A program made the position numbers and the translations under genes. From contig JAOANR010000003.1 in assembly GCA_030278955.1 (NCBI GenBank), positions 33,800,080-33,864,079 on the forward strand: DNA of 64,000 nt, given 5' to 3'. This document shows, piece by piece, positions 1-9,961 of the stretch. The notes beneath the pieces were generated by a model. The model searched no databases, was not told the origin of the DNA, and saw nothing but the letters and a program-made list of their open reading frames with translations. Source of the DNA: Hygrophila difformis (taxonomy: Eukaryota > Streptophyta > Magnoliopsida > Lamiales > Acanthaceae). Each line of letters opens with the position of its first letter. The first letter of the stretch is position 1.

Positions 1-871
1 GCCTAGATCCGTTCATTTTTGGAAGAACTTGTCTAAATGAAAAATGTTCCTAACACTTTAAAGATGATGTCTGTAAATTTTCATAATTTTTGGAATTGAT
101 TTGGTCGACGAAAACGGATCTGGTATTTTCTGCTATATTTGGTGACAGATTCAAATTCCTAGCATGTTCAGTTTTGTAGTTCATATTTCTCCTAGCCATG
201 GTCGTTTTTGATGGTCGACTTCTTCATGAAAATTGTTCATCTATGTGTCTAGTTTACTCCTGTTAAATTTCATAATTTTTGGATCAACCTTCGAATTGAT
301 ATGGATTTTTAAGTAAGCTGTGGTCGGATGAACAGTGGTCTTTGCACCCTTTTGAAAACAAGTTTCTGAAATGATTTTTTTTGAGTGACTTAGATTCCGA
401 ATTTGCTAAGGCCTATTTCTGAGAAAAATGTTTATTTTGATGTCGCCTAGCACCTGTAAAATTTTCAGAATTTTCCACAAAGTTTTACTACATTTCCTAA
501 TTCGATTTTGAAAACTGCCACAGTGTAGTCTTACCGGTGAAATTTGGTTTCGTACGTTTCGGTCGTTATTGAGTCGATTGCTACTCTTTGATGAATCCTA
601 TGAATTCTGGAAATGTAGATATATATTGTAATGATTAAAATGTGGTTTTTGAAACTTTGTGAGTTTTGATCGAGTTAGATGTTCAATTTGGAGGGTAAGT
701 GCACTTGGCGTGGGCTCGTTGGGCCGCCCCCTCTTTTTGGTGGCGAAAACGGCGCCAAGGAAATATTATTATGTTGCGTGATTGTATGAGTCTATACTCC
801 TAGGTGTATCCGTAGGGGTTACCTAGGGCTCCGGAGTGTGTCTGTATAGGGTCCGCTGCTCTCACATTGTG

Positions 872-985
872 GATACCGTCGGCTTGTGGACATAAGCGCC
901 CAAGCGGGTAATTGATCCCAAAACGGCTAAGGCCCTGGATCGTCGATACCGGCAGCTTGTGGACATAAGCGCCCAAGCGGGTAAT
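872..985. repeat. Tandem GC-rich repeat inside LTR (2 x 41 bp, period 73)
   Basis: Two near-identical 41-bp copies lie at 872-912 and 945-985. Both contain GCTTGTGGACATAAGCGCC and end in CAAGCGGGTAAT. They follow the conserved CTCCGGAGTG block. Two other Tekay LTRs in the window carry different duplications at the corresponding place. Confidence 0.85.
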
Positions 986-1139
986 GTTTTGGATGTCCTC
1001 GATCAAAATGAACATTGGTGTGGTAAAGTGTAAAAAGAAATCCCCGTAAATTATTTTTACTCGTTCGTTAAATTTATTTCCCAACTTTTCATTACTCTTC
1101 TAAATCCTTAAATTTTGTTATGCTATACATTAACTTACT

Positions 1140-1156
1140 CAGTACCGTTTGTACTG
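1140..1156 (+). other. LTR stem-loop before a splice-acceptor-like site
   Basis: CAGTAC (1140-1145), loop CGTTT, GTACTG (1151-1156) form a 6-bp stem. It is followed by GATAAATTGTT and then a pyrimidine-rich run ending in CGCAG near 1184. The same structure recurs in the three other Tekay LTR copies of this window. Confidence 0.6.
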
Positions 1157-1656
1157 ATAAATTGTTATTTCCTATTTTTCGCAGAGTAAGTGATGACGCA
1201 TTGGGATGGGACTCTCCAAAAATAAAGACTTGTCGCATTTTACTGTTATTTTAAATTTCTGCACTTTGGACTTTGATACTGGACTTTGGACTTTGGTTTT
1301 TGGCCGTCTGTTTGGCCCCATTTTTTATTTGTTTTAGCTTCCGCACTGATTATTACTGTGATGCATGAGATACTCTGATTTTAATTCGGGCATGATTGAA
1401 TAGTTTTTAAATTGTTTTGAAAAATTGATACAACTTAGCCTTAGCATTTTTCTAGATGAGCTCGACTTGGGTCGGGTCTTGTTTAGAAAAGTGTGGCGGT
1501 AATGCCCTGGCCTGGGAAATCAAATCCGGGGTGTTACATAGATATACATCTGCACTTTGTATGCCCATGCTTAAGTTATAGAAGTGAACTTTCTTCATTA
1601 GATTTCAATACTAGGATTTTGTAACACTTGCCTGACTTGGTTATTATTCATTGTAG

Positions 1657-1976
1657 ACGGCATTATCTGGAATGCCCACCAGGCTTCTTGGGGAAACATA
1701 TTGAGAAAATTACTCAGTGTGATCCTCGCTTGCACTTCCTCAGTCAGCAAGGAGAGATAGTTTTGGATTCTCCATATTTTGAACCAAAAACTGCATATGA
1801 TGACCAAAATGAAGATGATGAATCCAATCTGAGTAAGGCAGAAAGCCCATCTCTTTTTAGCTTAACAGAAGCTGGAACTTCTTCAGGTGTGGAATCTTCT
1901 TCCTTGAGGATTACTGATGATGCCGTTGGTAGAAATTCGGAGTCTTACTCTCATGAAACACCTTCACCTTGCTCAG
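1657..1976 (+). pseudogene. Unidentified captured exon, acidic and Ser-rich
   Basis: An open frame is bounded by a TTGTAG acceptor (ending 1656) and a CAG/GTAACT donor (from 1977). It codes for about 106 residues: a more ordered start (LECPPGFLGKHIEKI, then CDPRLHFLSQQ) and an acidic Ser/Glu/Asp-rich second half. The splice borders and lack of stops argue for a true exon. I do not recognise the family. Because the next exons downstream belong to an LPAT2-like gene, it is probably a separately captured fragment. Confidence 0.4.
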
Positions 1977-2554
1977 GTAACTAATAATTCGTTAAATATT
2001 ATAACTACTTATAAAGTATTGAGTATATCTATCCTCCCATGAGTACTTATTGGGCATGTCTCATGCTTTAGCCATTTTTTCTGTAGCTCAGTGTTTTTGC
2101 ACTTGTTTCAGTCCAGTATGAATTAATTGGTAATTGAGGGCTTTTGTTTGATTGTTTAGGCAGTATGCTTTGTGTTGATAAGGCCTTTGTCAAAGAGCAC
2201 CTATAGAAGGATAAACAGGGAGGTGGCTGAACTTTTATGGCTGGAGCTTGTGTGGCTGGTTGATTGGTGGGCCGGGGTCAAGGTGTCTTTTTTTATGTAC
2301 TGTCCAAATCTACTTTAACTGATGAAATGAACTGATGAAATGAACTGAGTGTAATACTTGTGCATAATGTGGATGGCATTTTCTTATGATTTGAGGCAAC
2401 TCTATGTTGTTGCAAAATTGCGAAGTAATCACTTGAGACATCACTTGCTTATTATGGTTCAAGTTACAAGGATCAACAAATGGGTGTTTATTTCAAATAA
2501 TTTTAATTTGGATAATCTGAATTTCTCATGTTGTGCTGCTGATGCGTTTTTCAG

Positions 2555-2941
2555 ATCAAGCTGTACACTGATTCTGAGACTTTTAAATTGATGGGTGAGC
2601 ACATGAAATTTCTTTATGAAATTTGAATTATTTTTTTCACTGGAAAAATTAGATCACCAATATTTCGTTACATTTGTAATTCCAGGTAAAGAACACGCAC
2701 TTGTCATGCCAAACCACAGAAGTGACATTGATTGGCTTGTTGTTTGGGTTTTGGCTCAGGTCTGCTATCTGCCTGATTACAGCAAATATATGTGTCTTTA
2801 TGTTTATTTTTGCAAATATTCGTCACCTTTGATCGCCTTTACTATGAATCATGCCTTATTGATATTGTAATGACAGAGATCAGGTTGCCTTGGTAGCACA
2901 TTAGCTGTTCTGAAGAAATCATCAAAACTTCTTCCACTAAG
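2555..2941 (+). pseudogene. LPAT2: LPAT2-like acyltransferase fragment (three exons)
   Basis: Exons at 2555-2594, 2686-2759 and 2877-2941 join in frame through good splice sites. They read IKLYTDSETFKLMG, then [17 protein letters not shown], then RSGCLGSTLAVLKKSSKLLPL. The NHRSDID stretch is the NHx4D catalytic motif of 1-acyl-sn-glycerol-3-phosphate acyltransferases, and the flanks match the plant LPAT2/LPAT3 type, which acylate lysophosphatidic acid in the ER for phospholipid synthesis. Only about 60 of some 390 residues are present. A stop codon comes just after the third exon match, so this is a captured piece, not a gene. Confidence 0.85.
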
Positions 2942-3538
2942 TGCCTAATGTTGATTGGGTTTGAGCTTGAAATTGTTACCACGAATGGTTGTGATAAATA
3001 CCTTGAAGTCATGTGCTTGTAGCTGTAATGCTATTTCCTGCAAGTTGTAGAAGTGGCCTTTGCTCTCTTACAAATCTATGGTTGTAAGCACTGTCCTCAG
3101 ATTCAGTCCACCCCAAGTTCCTGGAGCTCTGGCGCCCTAATTTCTCTTCGATGGTGGCATGCGACGGCTGCAATTCGAGAAGCACATTGGCCGACATCCT
3201 CAAGAAATCAGTTGTTGGAGCTCCAGCGTTGCTCCTCAACTTCTCCATTTTTCGTCTTCGCATCAACCCCAATTTTCCGTTTAGAATAGTGGAGGTACGC
3301 TCCTCGTTTTTGCTTCGCCCGCCTTGCTGCAAGGAGGGGCTCTCCTGCGCCTTGTTTTCCCGCTTCGCCCGCCTTACCTTTTTGCGGTGTAGAGTAATTA
3401 GGGGCCAATAATTGCTGGGTGGGATGCATTTTCTTTTTCCCTTTCCTTCGGTTGTCTGAAAGTTACTTTTTTGAGGATTTTGCAGGAGCTTGGCAATTGG
3501 GGGTTGTTTGATTTTGGTTTTGGTTTTTGGTTTTGCAG

Positions 3539-3684
3539 GTGTGTAACAGTTGATGAGATATATGGGAAGCAATTGGATTACTACTTTGTTGAATCGGAAG
3601 GGGATCCATCTAAGGACCTTGTGGTTCTGTGGCTTAATGATGGCCCTGGTTGCACCAGCTTTCATGCCTTTGTTTTTTACCATG
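3539..3684 (+). pseudogene. Serine carboxypeptidase-like exon fragment
   Basis: One exon lies between a TTTTGCAG acceptor and a GTAATT donor. It reads [19 protein letters not shown] followed by [20 protein letters not shown]. This is the N-terminal region of plant serine carboxypeptidases (vacuolar or secreted S10 hydrolases or acyltransferases), which usually have LNGGPGCSS for the oxyanion-hole loop. Here Gly is replaced by Asp and Ser by Thr, consistent with decay. The catalytic Ser, Asp and His exons are absent. Confidence 0.8.
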
Positions 3685-6470
3685 GTAATTCAGTCTTTTA
3701 TATATAATCTGAGTTGATTTTAGATTCCATTGTTTGGGTAATGGTGATGATTAGATCGGTAGAATTCGGTTTTGTTTGTAGTCTTCAATTGGAGCTACTT
3801 GCAAAAAATAATAAAAATAAAAAATAGATATAGAAACATGTAAATAATTTGGCTTTTGTTTCTTTCCATGTATGACAAGATTTTGGGGCATCGTTGGTGC
3901 ATTTTGCACATGTCTTAGCCAAAGAACCGTGCGATTGGATGAAATTATTGATTTTGTTAGATCAAATAATAGTGCTGGCACTTAGCAGCTTCCCCCTTTT
4001 CGCTTGGCCAAGAAACAGTTGACTTGAATCATGTTTTGAATTAATCTATCTACAATAATGGTTTTAGTGCATATTCTTCTATAGCTTAGCCCACTACGAG
4101 GTGTTGGAAATGAAGTATTTGATAAAATGTTATACGAAGAAATATTATTTGTGCATATTTCCCTTTTCATCTTTTTTTGCTATGTACTTCAATTTCCTTT
4201 AAGATCTCGATAATGTATGATAGATAAAGGCATTTCATTTTAGCAGTTGGGAGCTTTGGTTTCAGCAATTAGATTTGCTTGGATAGCACAACTAAAATTC
4301 ACATTGTTGTCAATGGAGATTATCTTTTTCGCTTCTCAGTATTGTCTTGTTGAGTCTATTTTTTCATTGCCCGGTTGTGCCTCGCCCGGTTGTACCTTGA
4401 AAGAATAGTCTCATGTGAGGTCAGTTCTACCTTGCCTGGTTGTTCTACATTTTCCCCTTAGCAAGTTCAGACTTCAGACAGTTCACATTTTTCCTATTAC
4501 TTCACCTGTGATCTTTCTTTTATGTGGTCGTTTCATCAAACCAATTGTATTATTTTTGTCTTTTATATTTTGCTGGTCATGATTGCTTCACCTTCAGGTG
4601 TTTCTGATGCCAAAATAACCCTGCATTACTTCTGAATTCCTATCTCAATTCATTCTATCGACCAGTTTCCATATTCCATTTGTGCATGATCCTGCTCTTA
4701 ATGTTTTACACGTTCTTATACAGGAAGTCTATCAAATCTTTTTTGGCGGTTTTATGAATTTCTGCCTTACTTTTCGCTTGTTGTTTACATATTGGTTTTC
4801 TTGAACTTTTCAATGTCTGTGCTTACTCCAATCTTTTATTTGTATTTTCAGCCATACTCTCCATGTGAACAGATTCCTCCCTCTGCTTTTCTATTCCCTG
4901 CTCAAGTTGGCTTTGTCTCAGTTGTAGTTTTTTTTCCTTTTTCTCCTATCTATCTAGATAGTTATGTCCCTGTCTAGGGTTGGAAGTGTACATTAGAGCT
5001 TATTGCAGTTTTGGCTTTCATTCTAACTGTTGTGTACTTGTGTGGGTAATCTGTTGCCGAATATTTTTTTTTTATTCTTATGAATTTTCCGATGGATTGT
5101 TTTGGTTTTGTTGAGGATTATTAATCTTGATTGAGAATTGGAGAATGTTGTAGGTTGGTGGGAATGGAATTGAGCTTTCCCGTCTCTTCATTTTTGTTTT
5201 GATGGAGTTTTCGAAGTGATGGCCCTGCAAGGGTTTTAGAAGTTCAATTTAGATACCACTGATTGGTTTTCGGTAGTTTATGTTGGGAACTTTTATAGTA
5301 TATTCATAACAATGGATAGATTATGTCTGTCACCTAAATATTGCTTACAAGGAATAATGCATGCTCAATGAGAAGTTCTCTGTATAATAGGTTGGGCCTT
5401 GGATTCATAGTCTAATTTAATTCTTGGTTCCCTCCCTCTTTGCTTAAAAAATGCAGGGGCATAACAGAAATCAGCCCAAACCAAGGGACGAGATGATTAT
5501 TTACTGGCGGTCGCACCCGCTGCCCTCGCCCTCCTGCTTCTCCCTTAGGTTTGTCGTTGCTTTCGGCTCCACTGTCCCTCACCTTCGGCCGGTCACAGGA
5601 AGGCACGAAGGAAGTCTGCCGCCGCCTCCTGCATTCAACGGTGAGTTTTTACTGTGTTTTTTTTTTTTTCACAATTCCGATTCTACATTCCTGCCGTTGT
5701 GTATATGAATAGTTTCCTCATAATCTTGTTGCAATTTTTTTTCTCGATTGTTTAAAGTTGTGCTCGATTTCTTCCTCATTGTTTGATTCGCTCGATTTCT
5801 GATTTCTGCTTCAATTCCTTGCTCGGTTGTTCAAAGTTTATGCCATTGCTCGGTGAAAAATGTGTTTGCTAATTTTGTTCGATTAATTTCAGGAAGCCAG
5901 CAAAGGAAGTCTGACGCCGCCTCCTGCATTCAAGGTCAAGGGTGAGTTTGTTACTGGTTTTTTGTTTTACACAATTCCGCTTCTACATTCCTGCCTTTGA
6001 AGCCGGCTTGATTGATTGCTTCGTTGAATCTTGTCCATCTATGTTGGGCATAGGTACCTTTGGGGTTTCTTATTGTGTCCGTGGAGGGGGCTCCACACAC
6101 CAAAGTACTTTTCCACTTTACCTTTTCTTTCGCTTAATCTCTTTTCCTTTTTAACTTTCACTTTTCCTCTGATCCTTTGTTGAAGTCTTATCCAGCAACG
6201 AATGTTTCTGTTGTTCCAGACAGACCAGTCACACGCAAAAGAAGTGGTGAGCCATTTATTGTTGCACTAATTTGTGATTTTTTAAATTTACTTTTAGAAT
6301 ATTTGTGTCATCCCTGCACTGTTATTTATTGTAGCTCGCACAGCATTGCCTATTTGCCCAGGTTGCAATAATGGAGATGCTAATGACAACGGTAATTGAA
6401 TCATTTTTCTTGTGCAATGACGTAATTTTGCCGCATATGGATGCCTCAACATGTTTCTGTCTCACTTCAG
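3685..6470. other. Helitron H1 filler, no gene recognised
   Basis: T-rich, intron-like sequence with several short open frames but no recognisable protein family. Positions 5455-5640 are GC-richer and look like leader or first-exon sequence. The phrase GGAAGTCTGCCGCCGCCTCCTGCATTCAA (5610-5638) recurs as a near copy at 5906-5934, so a short segment is duplicated. This part may hold the upstream region of the calreticulin piece that follows. Confidence 0.5.
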
Positions 6471-6880
6471 ATATCCAGACCAGTGAAGATTATAGGTTCT
6501 ATGCCATTTCTGCTGAATTCCCTGAATTCAGCAACAAAGACAAGACATTAGTTTTCCAGTTTTCTGTCAAGCATGAACAGAAGCTTGATTGTGGTGGTGG
6601 GTACATGAAATTGCTCAGTGGCGATGTTGACCAGAGAAGCTTTGGTGGTGACACGCTATACAGGTTTGTTGAAGCATATCTCAGCTGTCCTGATTGATCA
6701 TTTCTGTTTTGCCTGATGGAGGTGCTGATTGGTTTTGTTTTTTGGTTGAGTGCAGTATCATGTTTGGACCAGACATATGTGGGTACAACACCAAGAAGGT
6801 CCATGCTATTCTCACCTACAATGGAACAAACCACTTAATCAAGGAGGAGGTTCCATGTGAGACCGACCAACTAACTGATC
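6471..6880 (+). pseudogene. CRT: Calreticulin fragment (two exons)
   Basis: Exons at 6471-6663 and 6756-about 6880 join in frame across a 92-bp intron. They read [40 protein letters not shown], then [20 protein letters not shown] and [20 protein letters not shown]. This is the lectin N-domain of calreticulin, the Ca-binding ER chaperone for monoglucosylated glycoproteins, including the signature around [12 protein letters not shown] and both N-domain cysteines (DCGGG, PCETD). Similarity stops mid-exon at about 6880, as expected at a capture breakpoint. The signal peptide, P-domain and KDEL-type tail are missing. The frame is still open, so capture is fairly recent or a chimeric peptide is possible. 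Confidence 0.9.
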
Positions 6881-7587
6881 CTATCATATATTGACATACT
6901 GTATCACATGTCTTCCTCTTTCCCCAGCTTTGTTGCAAAGGTTATTTCCTTACTATCTAAATTTGCTGTAGAGACTTTTTTGTACAATGCAGTGCCACTG
7001 ACTCCTTTGTTCTTTTGTTTCTGAAGAGATCTGTGGCAAAGCTTCCTCTTGTAGGTCTGATAAGGTTAACTCACTGTCTTTGTCTGTGTGAATGTATGTT
7101 AAGATGTTGTGTTCTTTGAAGGAATCATGGACAAGTGTATCTTGTTCTTTCGTGAGACAAACCTCCAGCAGATCTCGTCCAACTGTATTGGCTGTATGGC
7201 TTCTGCTATTCGTCGGGGGTTTATATTTTGAATGGCAACTTGTTTGTTGCTATGAAAGTGAAAAGGGCCTTACTAGACTACAAAGCATTTGTTTGCCCAA
7301 AATTAATAGTGGTGATTCTTTAATATCATCCTCGAGTGGATAAAATGACCCTTTTGTCAATCTTTAAATAATGAACTCCTCCTCATGTCAATTTTTTATT
7401 TCGACACTTTTATTGGCCTTATTTTGTAGATATATATAGTAAATCTGAAAGAGAAAAATCATGGTGTGCAATTTCTCATCTCCTCATGAATGTCCTCCAT
7501 CCAATTATGTACCCTTTATATATATTCCTCCCACTGTGCTTAAACCTTCTTAAGGCTCTTAAATGCTCATAATTTTTCATATGACAG

Positions 7588-8783
7588 CAAGTGTCTGGGT
7601 TGTGCCTATGTCCAGCGTGAGTTAAAATCTCCTCATCTCAAGGGTGTTTCAGGTATTTATTCACTTCATGCAGACATTTTATTCAGCACAGTAAGTTGAT
7701 AATTCTGTTGCTTCATGTCCATACAAAAATTTGTACGATGTTTACTATAGAATTATCATTTTCATTAAATGTTAAAACACATGACATAGCTTTTCATCTT
7801 TCGAAGACAAATTCCAACTATTTTTTGACGGTGATTAACAATTTTAAAACTTTGAGATAGCATTGACTTGGTCAATATGTTGTTTACAGGTGTTGTCAAT
7901 AAAAGGATTCAAGAAGCTCATCAAAAATGAGTTCGCTCCAAAGATGTTGGTTTTCCCAGGTTGTGTTTATGACACTATTGTATCTGTTGTCCTCTAGATT
8001 ATATTGTCTATGTTATTAAAGGGTCATGAGAGCATGATCAAGGTGCAGTGTTTTATTTCAAATGAGTGTCACCTTTAATATTTCTATTTGTGACCATCCT
8101 AATTTGTATCTTCGCTTATTCTCTTCAATAATGATTGCATGCACTACATAACTTGTAGATTGACTTCCTTACCGATGTTTGGCCTTAAACAGAAGGCACA
8201 ACTACAAATGGAGACTACCTCCTCCCGTTCAAGACTGGTGCATTTTTGGCAAGGGTTCCAGTGCTTCCTGTCATTTTAAGATATCCCTATGAGAGATTTA
8301 GCCCTGCATGGGACTCGATTTCTGGGGTTGGTTTCTACCTTTTTCTTTTATCAATGATGATCTTCGTGTTTTGTTCTCTCAGTAGATAAAAGTGGTTTCT
8401 TGTGCCCATTTTAATGTTTTTGCCCCTGTAATTTTCTTTCAACAATTTTCAATTACTTTCTATACGTAAAAGGTGAAAACAGAATTTATGTCCTGCGTAT
8501 TAGTTGATTAACTTGGACTTCATCGGACAAATGGGTGGTCATGGTTGCTACCCTGGTCTCCTATAATATACTTCCCCAAGCCATAGCTTATGGTTGAGGT
8601 GTTGCATGTATTTGCTAATCATGTTATTGTTCTGATGCATAGGTGCGTCATGTGATTCTTCTCCTCTGTCAGTTTGTAAATTACATGGAAGTGACGCAAT
8701 TACCCATTTATCAACCCTCGGAACAAGAAAAGGAAGACCCCAAGCTGTATGCTGAAAATGTTAGACGGCTCATGGCTCATGAG
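7588..8783 (+). pseudogene. LPEAT1: LPEAT1-like lysophospholipid acyltransferase, four exons, frameshifted
   Basis: Exons at 7588-7652, 7890-7959, 8193-8326 and 8643-8783 have GT-AG borders. They read AYVQRELKSPHLKGVS, VVNKRIQEAH and then after a frameshift EFAPKMLVFP, then EGTTTNGDYLLPFKTGAFLA and PVILRYPYERFSPAWDSISG, then VRHVILLLCQFVNYMEVTQL and PSEQEKEDPKLYAENVRRL. The EGTTTNG motif and flanks match plant LPEAT1, an ER enzyme that reacylates lysophosphatidylethanolamine. An extra A in the A-run at 7923-7927 breaks exon 2. The NHx4D exon and the C-terminal part are missing. Together with the LPAT2 piece upstream, two distinct acyltransferases were captured. Confidence 0.85.
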
Positions 8784-9159
8784 GTTTGTATTTTTTTACT
8801 GCTTTAGCCTTTAGGTTAGGAATCAATTGTAGTTCAGTTAGTAAGGATCTCACCTGCCAAGCGTCAACCTATATTTCATAGACGCACAAGCAGTACACAC
8901 TCATTTGTTTTCACTCCTATGATGCAGGGTAATTTGATACAGTCTTTCTTGTCCCTATTAAGTCTCTTTTATAACCTATGTGCATCTTGATTTTTGAATG
9001 AAGCCAGCAAACCTATTTCTTTCTTCTCCCTATTAAGCCTCTTTTAGTTCTTTGTATCAGATAAATGGTGTTTTTCTTCACCCGTAGTTCTTCGTCTCCA
9101 TATGATCACCACCTTCATATCTGGCCAGTTAATGTTCCCTAGAGCCACACAGTGGGAAG

Positions 9160-9423
9160 GTCCCACTTTCAGGAGATAACAGTTTACTCAACAGCTGCTG
9201 ATGGACAAACAAGTGTTGAGATCAATGTGCTTCAAGGTGAAAGGGATTTTGTCAGGGACAACAAATCATTGGGCAGGTTCTGCCTTCATGGATTCCCCCG
9301 CTCCGCGTTGTGTTCCCCAAATTGAAGTGAAATTCGATATTGATGCCAATGGAATACTTTCTGTTGCTGCTGGGAACTTGGAAGCATCAAGATATTGCCA
9401 TTACTGGTTTTGCAACATCTGTG
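9160..9423 (+). pseudogene. Plastid-type HSP70 fragment, two frameshifts
   Basis: Three successive frames give one HSP70 substrate-binding region: [20 protein letters not shown] and FVRDNKSLG, then [20 protein letters not shown], then a shifted HQDIAITGFATS. The order and the final QDITITG-like piece match chloroplast HSP70 (stromal Hsc70), where GTGKKQDITITGAST is usual. The ATPase domain and C-terminal lid are absent. A GTGAGT donor follows at 9424. The frameshifts near 9290-9310 and near 9380 exclude function. Confidence 0.85.
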
Positions 9424-9823
9424 GTGAGTTCCTTGTGTTCATTTTGACAATGCATCATTGGTTCTTGGAGTTATAAGTGTACTTGGGGAGGTTGTTCTTA
9501 AGTTTCTATAATAATTTAGATTGCTAGAATATGTGCACAGATGCAATGGCGATTCTTGAAGGCATCAATAGTTCCAAAAACGAGCTCTTGTATAGGTGTT
9601 CTGAAATGCACTTTACTCACTAATACAGCTTCTACTTTACTATGGAGAATCTGGGGTTAAAGGAATGGTTTCTGATGAACACATAATGTTTTCAGGGAGA
9701 TGTCAGGTAATTTCAGTGTCCTTTGTTCTCTCTGTATTTTATTATGATAATCCAATTGTCAAATAAGGGCATCTTCATTATGTTTTCTTTCAATAATTAC
9801 TATAACTTGTTTTGCATATGCAG

Positions 9824-9961
9824 GCATTGGCTGGACTTCTGCCTGCACTACACTGTTATGGTAGTATTGTTCTTATTTTTAGTCAGTGGACTTCAATGCA
9901 TGACAGATTACAGTGGGGTTTGGATGTAATCTTTCGTGGCTTAGAGGCGCCTGGATGGAAG
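9824..9961 (+). pseudogene. CHR19-like SNF2 helicase exon fragment
   Basis: One exon between a TATGCAG acceptor and a GTAAAA donor reads ALAGLLPALHCYG, then VLIFSQWTSMHDRLQWGLDV. After a frameshift near 9945 it reads RRLDGS. This is the start of the helicase C lobe of SNF2 remodelers of the CHR19/ETL1 kind (usual form: HRVLIFSQWTSMLDILEW). The HR before VLIF is altered and the frame is broken. No other SNF2 motif of this gene is seen nearby. Confidence 0.75.

Larger units (their letters stand above)
1..1538 (+). mobile_element. Tekay-type Ty3/gypsy LTR, 3' part (cut by window start)
   Basis: The segment ends in GGGGTGTTACA, the mirror of the TGTAACACCCCGG ends of the other Tekay LTRs here. 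Its positions 778-865 match the reverse complement of the young Tekay LTR near 40100-40190 (the CTCCGGAGTGTGTCTGTATAG block). What follows 1538 is not a tRNA primer site but Helitron sequence, so this is the 3' LTR of an element lying left of the window, or a solo LTR. The short minus ORF at 800-1084 lies in conserved LTR sequence and is not a gene. The target duplication cannot be checked because the other end is missing. Confidence 0.8.

Noticed and set aside
3009..3683. Minus-strand 224-aa ORF
   Set aside because: Antisense to the carboxypeptidase exon and T-rich leader; basic low-complexity translation with no family signal.
5451..5708. ORF at 5451 as a new gene
   Set aside because: Leader-like composition, no family match, ends in a T-run; no splice evidence beyond a chance GTGAGT.
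1657..9961. Functional host genes (calreticulin, LPEAT1, LPAT2, HSP70)
   Set aside because: Each lacks most of its exons; frameshifts in LPEAT1, HSP70 and CHR19; similarity stops mid-exon; neighbours are unrelated.
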